Source of the DNA: Siderastrea siderea | Taxonomy: Eukaryota > Cnidaria > Anthozoa > Scleractinia > Rhizangiidae | Direction: 5' to 3' | Length of the DNA stretch: 64,000 nt | NCBI GenBank assembly: GCA_964030785.1 | Contig: OZ034976.1 | Location: 1,860,001-1,924,000, forward strand | Shown: positions 1 to 10,726 of the stretch, piece by piece | Layout: every line of letters begins with the position of its first letter | Position numbering within the stretch: position 1 is the first letter of the stretch | Position numbers and translations under genes: made by a program | The notes under the pieces: generated by a model | The model's database searches: none | What the model was told of the DNA's origin: nothing | What the model saw: the letters and a program-made list of their open reading frames with translations, nothing else

Positions 1-2011
1 GATTTGGAACAACGTTTTTGAGAATTTCAACTAAATAAACACTTCTGGAATATTCAAAATATACTTTTTGCTTAGCTCGTCTCCATGCTTTGTATTTGAT
101 GACATTAAGGTTTTTAACTGATTCACCTGCTTGAACGATTTCGAACTAAATTTCATTCCTTATTTGGTTAAGGTTAACTGTACATGTATATTGTTTTAAA
201 ATGAAACAGTCATAAGTGTTGCATAACAAATAATATCAAACAGGTGAATGGCTAATGAGATGCTTTCTGTTTAATTGGGTTCTTAATTAAACGTCGAACG
301 AACGGAATTCCCGTGCACTTTGCTTTTTTCCTGCTTTTGTCTTGCTACGTGATTGTGTGTGTTGGTCACGCGCCGATCAATTCGAAATTTCAACCCCCTC
401 CCCCCGGTCAACCCCTTGGGCATTTGTACTTTTGAAGATTGGCTCGTTCAAATTCCCGTTTAAATACCCTACCCTTAAGTGCCGGATTTGTTTGTCAAGT
501 GCCCCTTCCAAAGAGCAAATGTTTTTAATGGGAATAAAACAGACATTTTGAATTTATTCTGGTGTATGGCTTTCCGAATGTTACTTTCATATGGCAATGT
601 AGTCGCCTTTACTGAATGTTTCGGTCGTTTGAGAGTAAGTCTATGAGAGGTCAGTATCTCCGAATGATGCTAAAAACGTAGTGTTAAAGCTTGTGTATTA
701 AGGCGGTGATGAATACGAGGATCATGGTATAACATATTTCTTGGAACTTTACATTTTGTTACCCTTTTTACCACTGGTAGTGTCTAAAACTTGAGTTGAT
801 ACAAAAGCACAACTTTGATATTATAACTGTAGATCTTTTTCTTAGTCACGTTAACACCATGTAACAAAACATTACAACAGTTATCACTAAACGGAACATT
901 TTAAAGGTGATTGGCAATTTGAAGCTATAAAGTCTATAAATCCTTAATATTGAACACACTGTACTTTCCATGCATACGTTCAAAAATACTGCAGAGCTTG
1001 TTAAGCCCCATTTTTCGCCAGTCATTTGATCACAAAAGCGAGATCTTTGCCTTTAAACTGGTCCATATTAGACAACCACGCGCGTTAGGCACTTCCAGTT
1101 CAAATTCCCCACCCTACCCAAGGCAAAGGTCAAATTTCCCACTTCCGGGAAAGCCTTTCGCGTCAAATTCCCTACTCCCCGGGCACGGAAAATAGTCATA
1201 TGCCCGGGCTATGCCCGGGGCGGGGATGTTGAAGTTTGGAATTGATCGGCACATTAACCCTCCCAGCCTAGTTTTACAAGCAAAACCCACTCTTGCTCGC
1301 GTTGTCCCTTGCTTTGTGGTCGTTGATTGTTTTTCTTCTTGTTCATGAAGTTGTTTCTCTTATTAAAAAAGACTTGTACACAATTAAAGTTAGTTAACAT
1401 CTGACTCGCATTTATAATCGTGGTTACGCGAGGTTACCTAAGTAAATATTTGGTAATGCCTTAAAAGAGTGGCATTTTCCCGTGTAAGAAAAATTGCCCA
1501 GGTAAACAATAGAAAATGCCCTAACGAAACCTCTTCTTAATTTTAAGGGTCGTCAATGACAATCAAGTTTTAGACACTACATGTGCAGTGCGTTATCAGC
1601 TTAAGTTGACCTACACCTGTAATTTGCAAGCAGCGAAGGCGTATAGAAAATTGAACGTGGCTTCTGTTGAAAGTGGTATATATTTCAGTCAACGTTGTGA
1701 GCAGTACTTTCTTGTGGTATCCCTGTGGTATTGTGCTGTACAAAGTGGTGCTACCTTGCTACCTTTATTTAAATGACAGCTACTAGGCAGTAATTTCCTG
1801 TGGTACTTTTCATCTTGCTTCACAAAAACCTTTTAACTTTTGAGTCTGTGGACGGAGAAGTGAGCCCTCAAATTGTGGCTATTCAAATAAAAGCCTCCGA
1901 GCAGTGCATTCTATGGGTGCTGGAAACTATCCAAACGAACTATTTGAAGAGTGTAAAACAGTTTTAAAAAATGAAGACACACGTGACACTGTAACTAAAA
2001 TTGCGTCTTAA
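1..2011. repeat. Host segmental duplication, left copy
   Basis: AT-rich non-coding host DNA. Its start (near 10-180), its middle (near 1260-1560) and its end (near 1800-2011) match 4330-5458 in the same order, so this is one arm of a tandem duplication with an offset of a few kb. The right arm lies directly 3' of a fibrinogen-type gene copy. The left arm is longer because it carries an insertion at about 372-1250. The segment near 1800-2010 recurs near 3170-3320 and 5245-5458. No coding region is supported here. Confidence 0.6.
372..1250. mobile_element. Non-autonomous DNA transposon (MITE-like) with inverted ends
   Basis: The first ~25 bp, starting GCCGATCAATTC, are repeated as an imperfect inverted copy at 1220-1250. 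The paralogous duplicated segment near 4690-4720 lacks the whole interval, so this is an insertion of about 880 bp. No long open frame or transposase is visible. The exact ends and target duplication are uncertain because the flanks have diverged. Confidence 0.55.
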
Positions 2012-2692
2012 GGACGTTCACGCGAAAAACTTCTACAACTCAGATTTTTTCATAGTTTGGCTCCAGTCATACAATGAGTTACCTACGTCAGAAATGCAAA
2101 AAAATGGAGGGGGGGGGGGGGGGGGCGGTGGGGTCACCGACTTCTTTTTCGAAATAAAGCGCGTGGAAAACTACCCCAATTTTGACACATCGGTCCTCGT
2201 AACTCGACATGGCCTCAGTGCTTGTTAATTGAAAAACGTTAAAAATGATTCGCTGTAGACCCACTTTCTCAGTCAAATCTTATTTAAGTGGGTATGTCAA
2301 GTAAATAATTTGAGCCGGTGTCATCCTTTTAGTTAAACTCAACCTCTAAGATGGACTTTTGCGAACACCGCGCAGCTACAATAATAGCCGAATTCGATGA
2401 TGCGAGGGCAGAAAAGTTGAAAAAAATCAAACTTCCAGAACACAGATTTTCCTTAATTTTTAACAGAACGTAGATAATCGACAAAGAAAGTGATCTATTA
2501 AAAGAAAATATGGAGTCACCGAATATTTAAGAGAGTTAAAGAACCCGTGCATAGATATTAAAGTGCCCACTAGCGCTATATATCTCCACATTTCTTCAAC
2601 AGCGCGCACGCTCAATGCATGATGTGGCATGACAGCGCGAAGTGAATTGCGTGGGCAGTAAGGATGCGCAGAAACAATTAGCGCGAACTTCC
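2012..2692. mobile_element. Non-autonomous element with TTAA target duplication
   Basis: Both sides carry TTAA (2008-2011 and 2693-2696). The ends are imperfect inverted repeats: GGACGTTCACGCG at the left and, read inward on the other strand, GGAAGTTCGCGC at the right. The paralogous sequence at about 5450-5460 has a single TTAAGGCAAC, matching the empty site. TTAA duplication is typical of piggyBac-type transposition, but no transposase is encoded. A G-run lies inside at about 2107-2125. Confidence 0.65.
2107..2125. repeat. Poly-G tract
   Basis: An uninterrupted run of about 19 G inside the TTAA-flanked element. It may be length-polymorphic or an assembly-sensitive homopolymer. Confidence 0.8.
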
Positions 2693-2696
2693 TTAA

Positions 2697-3172
2697 GGCA
2701 ACGTGCTTCCAATCCACTGTTGAGTTGTCGAGTTCAGATTTGCAGTGCATCGAAATGCAGAGTTTACATATAACAAATTATAGAGACCAAAGTTCTGTTC
2801 CCAATATACACCATTGCTACCATGAAACTGACAACCGGCATTTGTAGAGCTGAGGTAGCTGTTGATATGCCATGCCTTCCGTTGTCACGTTCCTGCAGTG
2901 CATCCCTGGCAGTCAATTACCCTCATGTTTAGATATTCATATGTGCGACACTGCTCTATCCAATAACCAAACAGATTGTTTGACTGGCGAAAAATGTCTG
3001 CGCAAAAAATCACGTGGTAGGTTTCCGTGAATGTTATTGGTTCTCGGTGAGAAAATGCTCTCGAGAAGGAAAGAAAAATGGCCGCCGGTTGAGAGTTGAC
3101 AGACTTTTCTTACCTTGCGAGATCTTTGCAACTCCGAGGTTTTTTCTCGCACCACCGACCAGTGTAATCAAC
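2697..3172 (-). pseudogene. Remnant of PAN-EGF-fibrinogen gene (copy 0)
   Basis: The stretch 2697-2995 aligns, in the same orientation, with the C-terminal part of the fibrinogen-type exon of the copy at 5452-6263. The stretch 3118-3172 aligns with the EGF/fibrinogen junction of that copy. The intervening N-terminal half of the fibrinogen domain is missing and replaced by about 120 bp of unrelated sequence. Several stops interrupt the frame. It is a dead, deleted duplicate of the family seen three more times in the window. Confidence 0.6.
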
Positions 3173-4329
3173 AGGTACTTTTTATCTTGCTGCACAAAGA
3201 GGTTCTAACTTTTGAGTCTGTGGACAGAGAAGTGAGCTCTCAAATTGTGGCCATTCAAATAAACGGTTCCGAGCAGTTCATTCTATAGATGCTGCAAACT
3301 CTCCAATAAAAGTCCAATTGGAAGACTGACCCGTTAACTACCTTACTACCGCGTCTTCACGAGCTTACTTAGGAAAACACGAAAAGATCGTTTGTTTCAA
3401 ATTTTACTGAAAAAATAGGTGCGATTCGCGAGCCAATGACAGTTGTTCCCACATCTCTTTTGAATTATAAAACACCTACGGCTGTTTATAGATAGAAATA
3501 TTACACAAACCGTAAAAATTGCTTTCTTATGCGTTTAGAAAACAACTCATACAAAAAACAGCGTGTTTCCATAGAATTGAAGCACAGCTTTCAGCCAATC
3601 AGGAAGTTCTGTGGGTCCACCGAACCGTTGGAGTTCAAATAAAAACCCTTTGAATTGTTAAAAGAATAGAATAAACCACCAAACTGCTAAAATTGCTGAG
3701 CGTCGTAACAGCTTACAAAGAATGTGTAAAATGTTTTGTGAGGATGAATGAATTTTTCTGCAAAGCGTTTTAATGAAAAGCTCGCCTGCAATTCCTTTTT
3801 TTCAAAACTTTTGTTCTAGATTCAATCATTGTTTGAAAATGAAATTAATTTCATATTTGAAAAGATCATTTACTTTTAAAAGAAACATTTGGTATAAGAG
3901 AACCTCCGACATTTGTCTTATTTCATATTCGAGCCTTTTTTGCCCTTATAAAAAAGGATCGATGTGTTTTTGGGTTGGTTAGACGTGTGTCCATTGAAAA
4001 GAAAAACTATTTGGCAGTACTTTGCTGCAGCAGTGTTTATTCTGCAATAAAACTAAAGGGTGGTTACAACTTTGGAGTCTTTGGATAAAATTCTGAGTTG
4101 GCCATTCAAATAAGAGCTATATACTTAGCAAACCCTTCCTGATCTGCTTTTCTCTGATTTTAATTTTCCCCCTTTTGCAAGCTGTGCATGTAGAGGTGTT
4201 TACTAGGTCTTTTTTGCGAGTTGAAGGCTTTTTTAAATTACCTTAGCTTTGGATGTTGATTTGAGTAGCTTCACTAGCAAACTGGTCTTTCACAAACAAA
4301 AATTAGTACAGGATTGGAATTATCGAACG
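3173..4329. other. Host non-coding stretch
   Basis: AT-rich sequence. The first ~150 bp repeat the segment seen near 1800 and 5245. A diverged version of part of it is visible near 4040-4120. No supported gene or RNA. Confidence 0.5.
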
Positions 4330-5451
4330 TGTTTTTCCTTCACAAAACAGCTTTTGAATGACGTTTTGAGAATTTCAACTAAATTAACACTGCTGTAAAA
4401 AACAAGTTATATCTTACTGTTTAGCTAGCATTTTTTGTTTCCATGCGTTGTTTTTGATGACAGTTGAGGCTAATAAATCTCACCTGCTTGAACAATTTCG
4501 AGCTATTTTCATTTTTTATTTGGTTAAGCTTAAACTATATATTATTTTAAAATGAAAGAATCATCAGTACTACGATAACAAATAATATCAAACAGGTGAA
4601 TGTTTAATGAGATACGTTTTCTGTTTAACAGCTGAGTTCTTCATTGAAGGTCGAACGAACGTAATTCGCGTTCACTTTGCTTTTGTCTGCTACGTTTTTG
4701 ATTGTATGTGTTGTTTAACTTTCTCAACCAAATTTTACAAGCAAAAACCACTCCTGCTCGCGTTGTCCCTCGCTCGATGGTAGTTGAATGTTTTTTCTTC
4801 TTGTTCATTAAGTTGTTTCTCTTATTCAACACGACTTTTACACAAATGAAATTAGCTAACATCTGACTCGCATTCATGGCCCTCTTTACACGAGGTTACC
4901 TACGTAAATACGTGGTAAATTGGCTTTAAGAAGTGGCATTTTCCCGTGTAACCGACTTTAAAAACAATAGAAAATGCCCCAAGCAAAACCCCTTTTAAAA
5001 CGAAAGGTCGTCAATGAGACATCAAGTTTTGGACACTGCACATGCTGTGCGCTGTCAGCTACTTGACCTAATTTGCAAGCGGCGAAGGTGTAAAGAAAAT
5101 TAAAAATGGCTTCTTTTCAAAAGTGGTTATGTCCCAGTGAAAGTTGTGAGCAGTAATTTTTAATGGTAACCCTATGGTACTGTTCATTATGCTGTACAAA
5201 GTGGTGCTAACTTTCTTCAAATGAGAGCTACTAAGCAGTAATTTCCTGTGGTACTTTTCATCTTGCTACACAAAGAGCTTCTAACTTTTGAGTCCTTGGA
5301 CGGAGAAGTGAGCTCTCAAATCGCGGCCATTCAAATAAACGGTTCCCAGCAGTACATTCTAGAGGTGCTGCAAACTCTCCAAAAAAAAAAGACTTTGAAG
5401 AGTGTAAAACGAAGACCCACATCACGCATTGTAACTAAAATTGCGTCTTAA
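4330..5451. repeat. Host segmental duplication, right copy
   Basis: Right arm of the tandem duplication described for 1-2011. It lacks both small transposons present in the left arm and so serves as their empty site. It lies immediately 3' of the fibrinogen-type exon of copy 1, so gene and 3' flank were duplicated together. Confidence 0.6.
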
Positions 5452-6263
5452 GGCAACTTGTTTCCAATCCAGTGCTGAGTTGTGGTGTTCAGATTGGCTG
5501 TGCATCGAAATGCAGAGTCTACATACATATACCGACCAAAGTTCTGTTCCGATGGTACACCGTTGATGCCATCGAACTGACAACCATTTGTAGAGCTGGT
5601 ATAGCTGCTGATATGCCACGCATGTAATTGTCAAGTTTCCGCAGTGCAATCCTGGCACTCAATTCCCCGTATGTTAACATATCCATACGTGCGGCACTGG
5701 CCTGACCACTGACCAAAAAGATCGTGCCCTTCCAATTTTGCGCGTGCGTAGTCGATGCATTCCAGACCATCAACCGGGAAGTTGCAGGTGGCTCGTTAAG
5801 TGGGTTGATGCGTCAGCAATCGACGAGACAAGGACAATCTATAGGCATCCCAGTTAACCATTCCGCCGTCTTCATTTACAGGATGATCAACGCCAAATCT
5901 GTAATCCTTGAACTGGTTTCTGTTGGCGAGTGAGAAAGATTGTATTAACGCCCAGGCATAGCCAGCTTCGGACTCAAAATCGCAGTATACTGGAAAAAGG
6001 TTGTTTTGAGAATCGTACAGCAAGTGCATTCCAGATGTTTTGGCCCCATTGATTGCGAGATCTTTGCAACTCCGAGGTGTTTTCTCGCACCACCGACCAG
6101 TGTAATCAGCACGGCAAGTACAGTTGAAACTAACAGTGGTGGGGTCACAAATCTCCTCACAGGTCCCTCCCTGGAGACATGGATTGCTTTGGCAACATTT
6201 GTTGACACAATGATCTCGTCCTTGAACAAATCTTAGTCCATGCTGATTAAAAGTAAACAGCAA
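5452..6263 (-). pseudogene. EGF-like plus fibrinogen-type exon, copy 1 (frameshifted)
   Basis: Reading on the minus strand, an EGF-like module with six-Cys spacing (QSNPCLQGGTCEE, then FNCTC, near 6130-6215) runs into a fibrinogen-type domain (near 6065 downwards; motifs SCKDL, FPVYCDFESEAGYAW, VNWDAYRLSLS). Compared with the other two long copies, about 7 bases are missing near 5835, with an extra base shortly after, so the long frame ends at 5796 while homology continues in other frames to 5452. Proteins of this architecture are secreted lectin-like or matrix proteins. From memory it resembles coral skeletal organic matrix proteins with PAN, EGF and fibrinogen modules. It pairs with the PAN exon at about 6575-6920. 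Confidence 0.65.
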
Positions 6264-6574
6264 TGAAAATGTTTAGAGAAAGCAATTTGCAACTCTTGTG
6301 TTCTTTAAAGGTATCTGAAACTCTTTCTCACATGCATATGTTTTTGGCATCACTTTCATTTAAGCCCCTCCTGTCAAATACGTTTCGAATTTTGGAGATA
6401 AACCTCCCCTTGGCCAGGATATCTAACCAGGGAAAGTGGAGCTGAGGATTTTAAATTAGCAATGGCGGGCGACGTTCCCCAGGAGAACCCCCTTAAACCA
6501 ACTTTTAGCAAAGAATGCAAAGGTTCGAAATTAGTGAGTAACTCAATATATCTGAAATGTTATAAACACTTACA

Positions 6575-6920
6575 TCAACTTTGTATTCTCGCACCAAATC
6601 ATAATAACTTGCTCCAGGTTTGTATTTCGGTGCCCCTGGTTTCATCTCTTTATTTACGTAGTTCAGTTTACAGTTGCCATGTTGTTTCTTGTACATGTAG
6701 TTCATAGAAATACAGCGACAATCATCTCTGCACATCATGTGACAATGGGTGACTTGCCCACTGTCGAGTTTTTAAACACGTGACCTTCAAGGGCGTAGTT
6801 GGGATTGACGTTTTCGTCTATAACAAACTTAAAGTTTTGACAGATTTTTTCCGCAGAGGAGGGAGATTGTCCCAGCAGGAGGTATAATGCAAAGAACTAG
6901 TGGAAACCGATTTCCATGTG
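6575..6920 (-). pseudogene. Signal peptide plus PAN/apple exon, copy 1 (frameshifted)
   Basis: Homologous to the intact-looking exon at 35514-35858. The PAN/apple core (CRDDCRCISMNY, then KYKPGASYYDLVREYKV) is open at 6505-6738, but the upstream part is in another frame because one base is missing near 6755. A donor-like AC-rich boundary follows the REYKV codons near 6574. This is probably exon 1 of copy 1, with the EGF-fibrinogen exon about 310 bp downstream. It lies about 2 kb outside the left end of element A. Confidence 0.6.
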
Positions 6921-8967
6921 GATTAAATATCCAGTTCTAATTTCAAACCAGCTGCGAAAGAAAGCAAAACTCCATTTGTTAAACCTAATTTTAACTTTGA
7001 TCGGTTAAAGCTAGAAAGACTGAAACGCACTTATAAATAAAAAGATGACTAAAATCAAAATATTCTGGCTGGACTATTCGAAGGGATCAGGTGATGAAAA
7101 AGGATCTGGCACACAGCTTTGAAAAAGAGTCTTCAATTAATGTAATCCTGCTTACTAGGTATAGCGACCGGAAGTGATTCAGCGCTCCTCATCCAGAAGG
7201 CGGAAGTGCGCAAACTGACCTCCTTGACAAATCAAATGTCAGTCTCCTTTAGTGTCGTCACGCAACGCTCCTAAAAATCTTTCTTGTTGGTGTTTCTCGA
7301 TAAAAACGGCTGCGATGGAGACTAATAAAATGTAGCAAACAAAACAAATAAAACGAGTTTAAGACTCTCTGTCGACTACAATGCAATGCGCGCGTTTGTT
7401 TATGTTTTGATTCCTTTGGATAGAGAACATTGTGATAAAATGGCTAGATTTGAGCCCTTTAGCAGCCAAGAAAGGAAATGAAGGTGTTCACTTCGTTAGG
7501 TGTATACGTTTTGTCAATAGAAAGAGCTAAATTTTATGGTTTATAAGTCTTGAAGATGACTGTAATAAAATACGATTCATCGTTGACTGTCATTACACGT
7601 CACGCAGTCAGAGAAATATTTTCAAATTGACATAGCGCATTTGGTTTTTAGTGTATCGGGTCATGAGTTCTCTCATTCATTTATGTTCAACAGCACTTAT
7701 ACCTTAATATACGCCTCTTTAAAATTTCGAAAGGCGTGTAGAGTAAAAGCAATTGACAATACTTTATTTTATCACTAACGGTTGCAAAACCGCGATTTGT
7801 CACCCGCGGGGTGTGTTGAATACTCAGTCACGTCCGATCTACAGGAACAGTTATTACTGTAGTCAGTTTGATATTCACTCACATTCAGTTCCACATAACC
7901 ATAAGAATTCTGTTATTTTTCCCTTTGAACTCACTGGATCGTCCATAGTCACATTATTCTGATACGAGGTATAAATAAAACTTTGCGCGTGGTGTCGCTT
8001 GTCGGTTGAGAGCTGTGCGAAACATCGCGTGTCCGAATGTCGCTTTTGTGACCCGAAGAATAAAACATTTTTTAAATCAACACTGCTCCAATAGTTCCCT
8101 GATAAATTTCATAGCTCCATAAGAAAATCTCTATCCATTCTACAGAAGGATGACTTGGATGAAGGCAGATTTCCACAGCCTTCAAATGCCGACGCAAAAC
8201 TTTGGGGTTTCGTGGTCCACAAAACCTCCGTTTAGGTGCGCGTTGCATTGTGGTCGACAGAGAGTCTTTAACCTTGACTTGTCTTCACACCGTGAAAAAA
8301 CTGCAGGAAATATTGGATTGCATTTTCAGAAGGTAGTATAAACATATTGTTTTAGACTTAATTAACTTTATTTGCTTCAAAAAGATATTTCTCGATACTT
8401 CGCAAATATTTCAACATTTCTAGACTTCTCAGAATACTTTTCAGCAGACTTCACTGACCAAACGATAGTGGAAAATTGTTCAAGGTACTAAAATTACTAA
8501 ATTTACCCCTAGCCTATCATTGTTGATTGAAAGGAAACAAATTTAATTATTTCAAGCATTTCAGCTTAGCAAACTTGAATTGAGCTGATAAATATTAGCG
8601 AGAACAATGATTCTGAAACGTTGAAATCGCAAGATAGACTAATTACAAAAATTTTGTATAAACAGATGCCACTTTTACAAGATGATATGTAATTATCTTC
8701 CCGATTCAAAGATCAATTTTTCCTTATGAAACAGGTGTATTTTCAAGACAACCAAATGTCCTCGAATATCCCCCTCTTTTTTGGAATCTTTTCAAATTAA
8801 TTGCCTGTAAAACCTACCCCTAATAAATGCCTCTCTTCCACAGCCCTAAAATAACAAATTAAACCCTTGTCCACCTTGATTAATATCTTGATTGAACCTG
8901 AGAATGGTGAAAATTTAACATTCAAATGAAAGCCATGCATTGAGCAGTAATTTTTTCTGTAAAATTC
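6921..8967. other. Host intergenic DNA left of element A
   Basis: AT-rich, no supported coding region. From about 8480 to the insertion point the sequence is a diverged copy of a host repeat also present at about 37.8-38.3, 39.6-40.1 and 45.0-45.5 kb. Those undisrupted copies show what the insertion site of element A looked like before integration. Confidence 0.5.
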
Positions 8968-8973
8968 GCCCTT
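8968..8973. repeat. Target-site duplication of element A (left)
   Basis: GCCCTT immediately precedes the first base of the left TIR and is repeated exactly at 31003-31008 after the right TIR. A 6-bp duplication is the hallmark of Polinton/Maverick integrase activity. Confidence 0.92.
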
Positions 8974-9258
8974 AGTAGTAAATTGCGCTCATCTGGCACA
9001 AATACTGGCTTCTGATTGGTCGAGAGCGATCACGTGACCAGAGGAACTTCCGGTGACGTCATAAATCATTTCCGGTGGAAAAAACCGCTGACCAGTATGA
9101 AAAAGGGATCGCGGGCTCATACAACCGGAAGTCACGTGTTTTAGAATGGGAAACCGCTGGCGAGTATGAAAAATGGATCGTGGGCGCAGGGTGGGTTAAA
9201 ACCACTGAGAAAACGCGGGCTCAAAGTCCAAAGTCCAATTTCTGGAACGTGGGTGACC
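8974..9258 (+). repeat. Left terminal inverted repeat of element A
   Basis: About 285 bp, matching the reverse complement of 30718-31002 with few differences. It contains a perfect CRE palindrome TGACGTCA (9054-9061), two CACGTG E-boxes (9031-9036, 9133-9138) and CCGGAAGT-type ETS-like sites. The corresponding TIR of element B keeps the CRE and a CACGTG. In Polintons the TIRs carry the protein-primed replication origin; the transcription-factor-like sites suggest an additional promoter role (inference). Confidence 0.9.
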
Positions 9259-9278
9259 CATATATGGCCCATATATGG
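9258..9278. promoter_or_regulatory. Two tandem CArG-box-like palindromes
   Basis: CCATATATGG occurs at 9258-9267 and 9269-9278, directly inside the left TIR. Each is a perfect CC(A/T)6GG consensus for serum response factor/MADS-box proteins. They are absent from the right end of the element. Function is inferred from consensus only. Confidence 0.4.
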
Positions 9279-9473
9279 ATTTGATATGGTTTTGATATGG
9301 CACATCAAGCAAAAGGCATTTATAAGTTGGAAAGAAAATATTTTAATGTAAATGATATAATCCATGGCTTGCAGATGATGAGAGTTCCATGTCACAAGGG
9401 AAGCAGAAGCATTTGGTTCTGTGGAAAGATTTCCTTTCAATAAAGCCTCCTCCAAACCACTGATGTTTATATG

Positions 9474-10050
9474 AGTGTTCCTATTAATGAGTTCCTTTTG
9501 ATGAGTATTCCTTTGAGTTCCTATGTTCCTTAATGTTCAATAGAGGGTCGACGATTTTGTTGGGGCTTTCACTGGTAGCCATAGGGGTAGGTCTTGAAGG
9601 TGCGTCCCAAACCACGCGAAATCCAAGTGACCAAAAGTCACCACATTGTCCGGGAACCGAAAAAACTATAGTTTGGCTACCTATCCCCAACACAAATGGT
9701 ACCGCAATGGAGGTGACAACTTGGAGAAAAAAAAGGGTCGCGGGCTGAAGGGTTCCTTTTGGAGGAGTTCCTATGTTCCTTTTGATGAGTGTTCCTTTTG
9801 ATAATATGAGTTCCTATTTAATAATATGAGTGTTCCTTTTGATAATATGAGTGTTCCTTTTGATAATACGAGTGTTCCTTTTTGATGAGTTCCTTTTGAT
9901 AATATGAGTTCCTATTTAATAATATGAGTGTTCCTTTTGATAATATGAGTGTTCCTTTTGATAATATGAGTGTTCCTTTTGATAATATGAGTGTTCCTTT
10001 TTGATGAGTTCCTTTTTGATAATATGAGTGTTCCTATTTCATAATGAGCA
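9474..10050 (+). repeat. Subterminal minisatellite array
   Basis: Many copies of a ~21-bp unit, GAGTGTTCCTTTTGATAATAT, with shorter variants (GAGTTCCTTTTGAT). The densest run is 9770-10045. Three inverted variants (GGAACACTTATCAAA) sit at the other end near 30605-30655, and one relic lies in element B near 48065-48085, so the unit belongs to the virus, not the host. The array is interrupted at 9530-9750 by an inverted piece of the polymerase 3' end and unrelated sequence. Confidence 0.8.
9530..9612 (-). pseudogene. Inverted copy of the DNA polymerase 3' end
   Basis: On the minus strand this stretch aligns with the last codons of polB and its 3' flank at 30538-30612 (the segment around TACCAGTGA and GAACATTAAGGAAC). 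It extends terminal inverted homology well beyond the 285-bp TIR, although the two stretches are separated by about 270 bp of unique sequence on the left. It was probably created by a copying event from the right end. Confidence 0.7.
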
Positions 10051-10075
10051 TTCCTTTCTCTGTTTCTGCAAAGCC

Positions 10076-10346
10076 TTCCACCAATTGTTAGAAACGGATA
10101 CCATTGATATACGACACGTGTCCGTGATCAATAACAACATGGTTGAGAGTGTTCCAGACCAACAGCCGAAACAGAACCATTCACCAGCGAGTTCATTTGA
10201 TCATGGCCACTCAGGACAATGACAATGTGGCGGGACCCAGTGGTCTTTCCCGTGGTCAACTCCTAGGACTGGCCAGTGAAGAGATTTTGGTCTTAACCAC
10301 CACGAGGTGTACTCTGGAATTAGACAAAGCTATCCAATTGGAGTAG
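10076..10346 (+). pseudogene. Sense-strand fragments of the DNA polymerase gene
   Basis: Two polymerase-derived pieces are joined here. At 10076-10145 the + strand encodes a stretch like the palm-region segment of the polymerase around HVSVINNNMVE (intact version near 29925-30005 and in element B near 48875-48945). From about 10185 the sequence copies the polymerase leader (GTTCATNTGATCATG). An ATG at 10203 opens 47 codons that resemble the first ~30 residues of the element B polymerase (shared core NVAGPS/DLAGPS), then diverge and stop at 10346. It is best read as a chimeric remnant, although the 47-codon frame could in principle be expressed. Confidence 0.65.
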
Positions 10347-10499
10347 GACATCCAAGCAAGCCAGGAAGCAGTGAAGCAAGCAAGCAAGCAAGAATGTTAG
10401 ATCAACCAGGGCCATGAGGCCCAAGGATCAACCAGATCCATTAGACCAAAGGAGTAATCAGATCATCGATGAGTGTGAAAACATGAAATGGGACGGTGG

Positions 10500-10650
10500 T
10501 TTTTATAGAGAAATCAAAGGGTCACGTGGGAGGGAAGGGACCAATGAGAGAAAGGCCCCATCATTCTTTGGGAGGGGAAGAGGTGGGGGTACCCCCCTCC
10601 CCCCTCCTTAGATAGACCATGGTGCATTGCGCGAATCGGGGTATATAAGT
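10500..10650. promoter_or_regulatory. Copy of the divergent promoter cassette; TATA for the 180-aa gene
   Basis: The order of sites mirrors the polymerase/regulator promoter at 26162-26403: a minus-strand TATA-like box (10500-10507), CACGTG (10523-10528), a G-rich then C-rich stretch (10560-10610), then a plus-strand box GTATATAAGT (10641-10650). The plus side probably drives the gene starting at 10727. The minus side no longer faces an intact gene. Confidence 0.6.
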
Positions 10651-10726
10651 CAAGCGAGGCCACAGGACGTCACTCTTAGCTTTGAGCCGGTCTATGTTGA
10701 CTTATGTCAGTTGAGTTGAGAAGAAA

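Noticed and set aside
9474..10050. Possible CRISPR-like array
   Set aside because: Units are contiguous or nearly so, without unique spacers, in an animal genome; it is a minisatellite.
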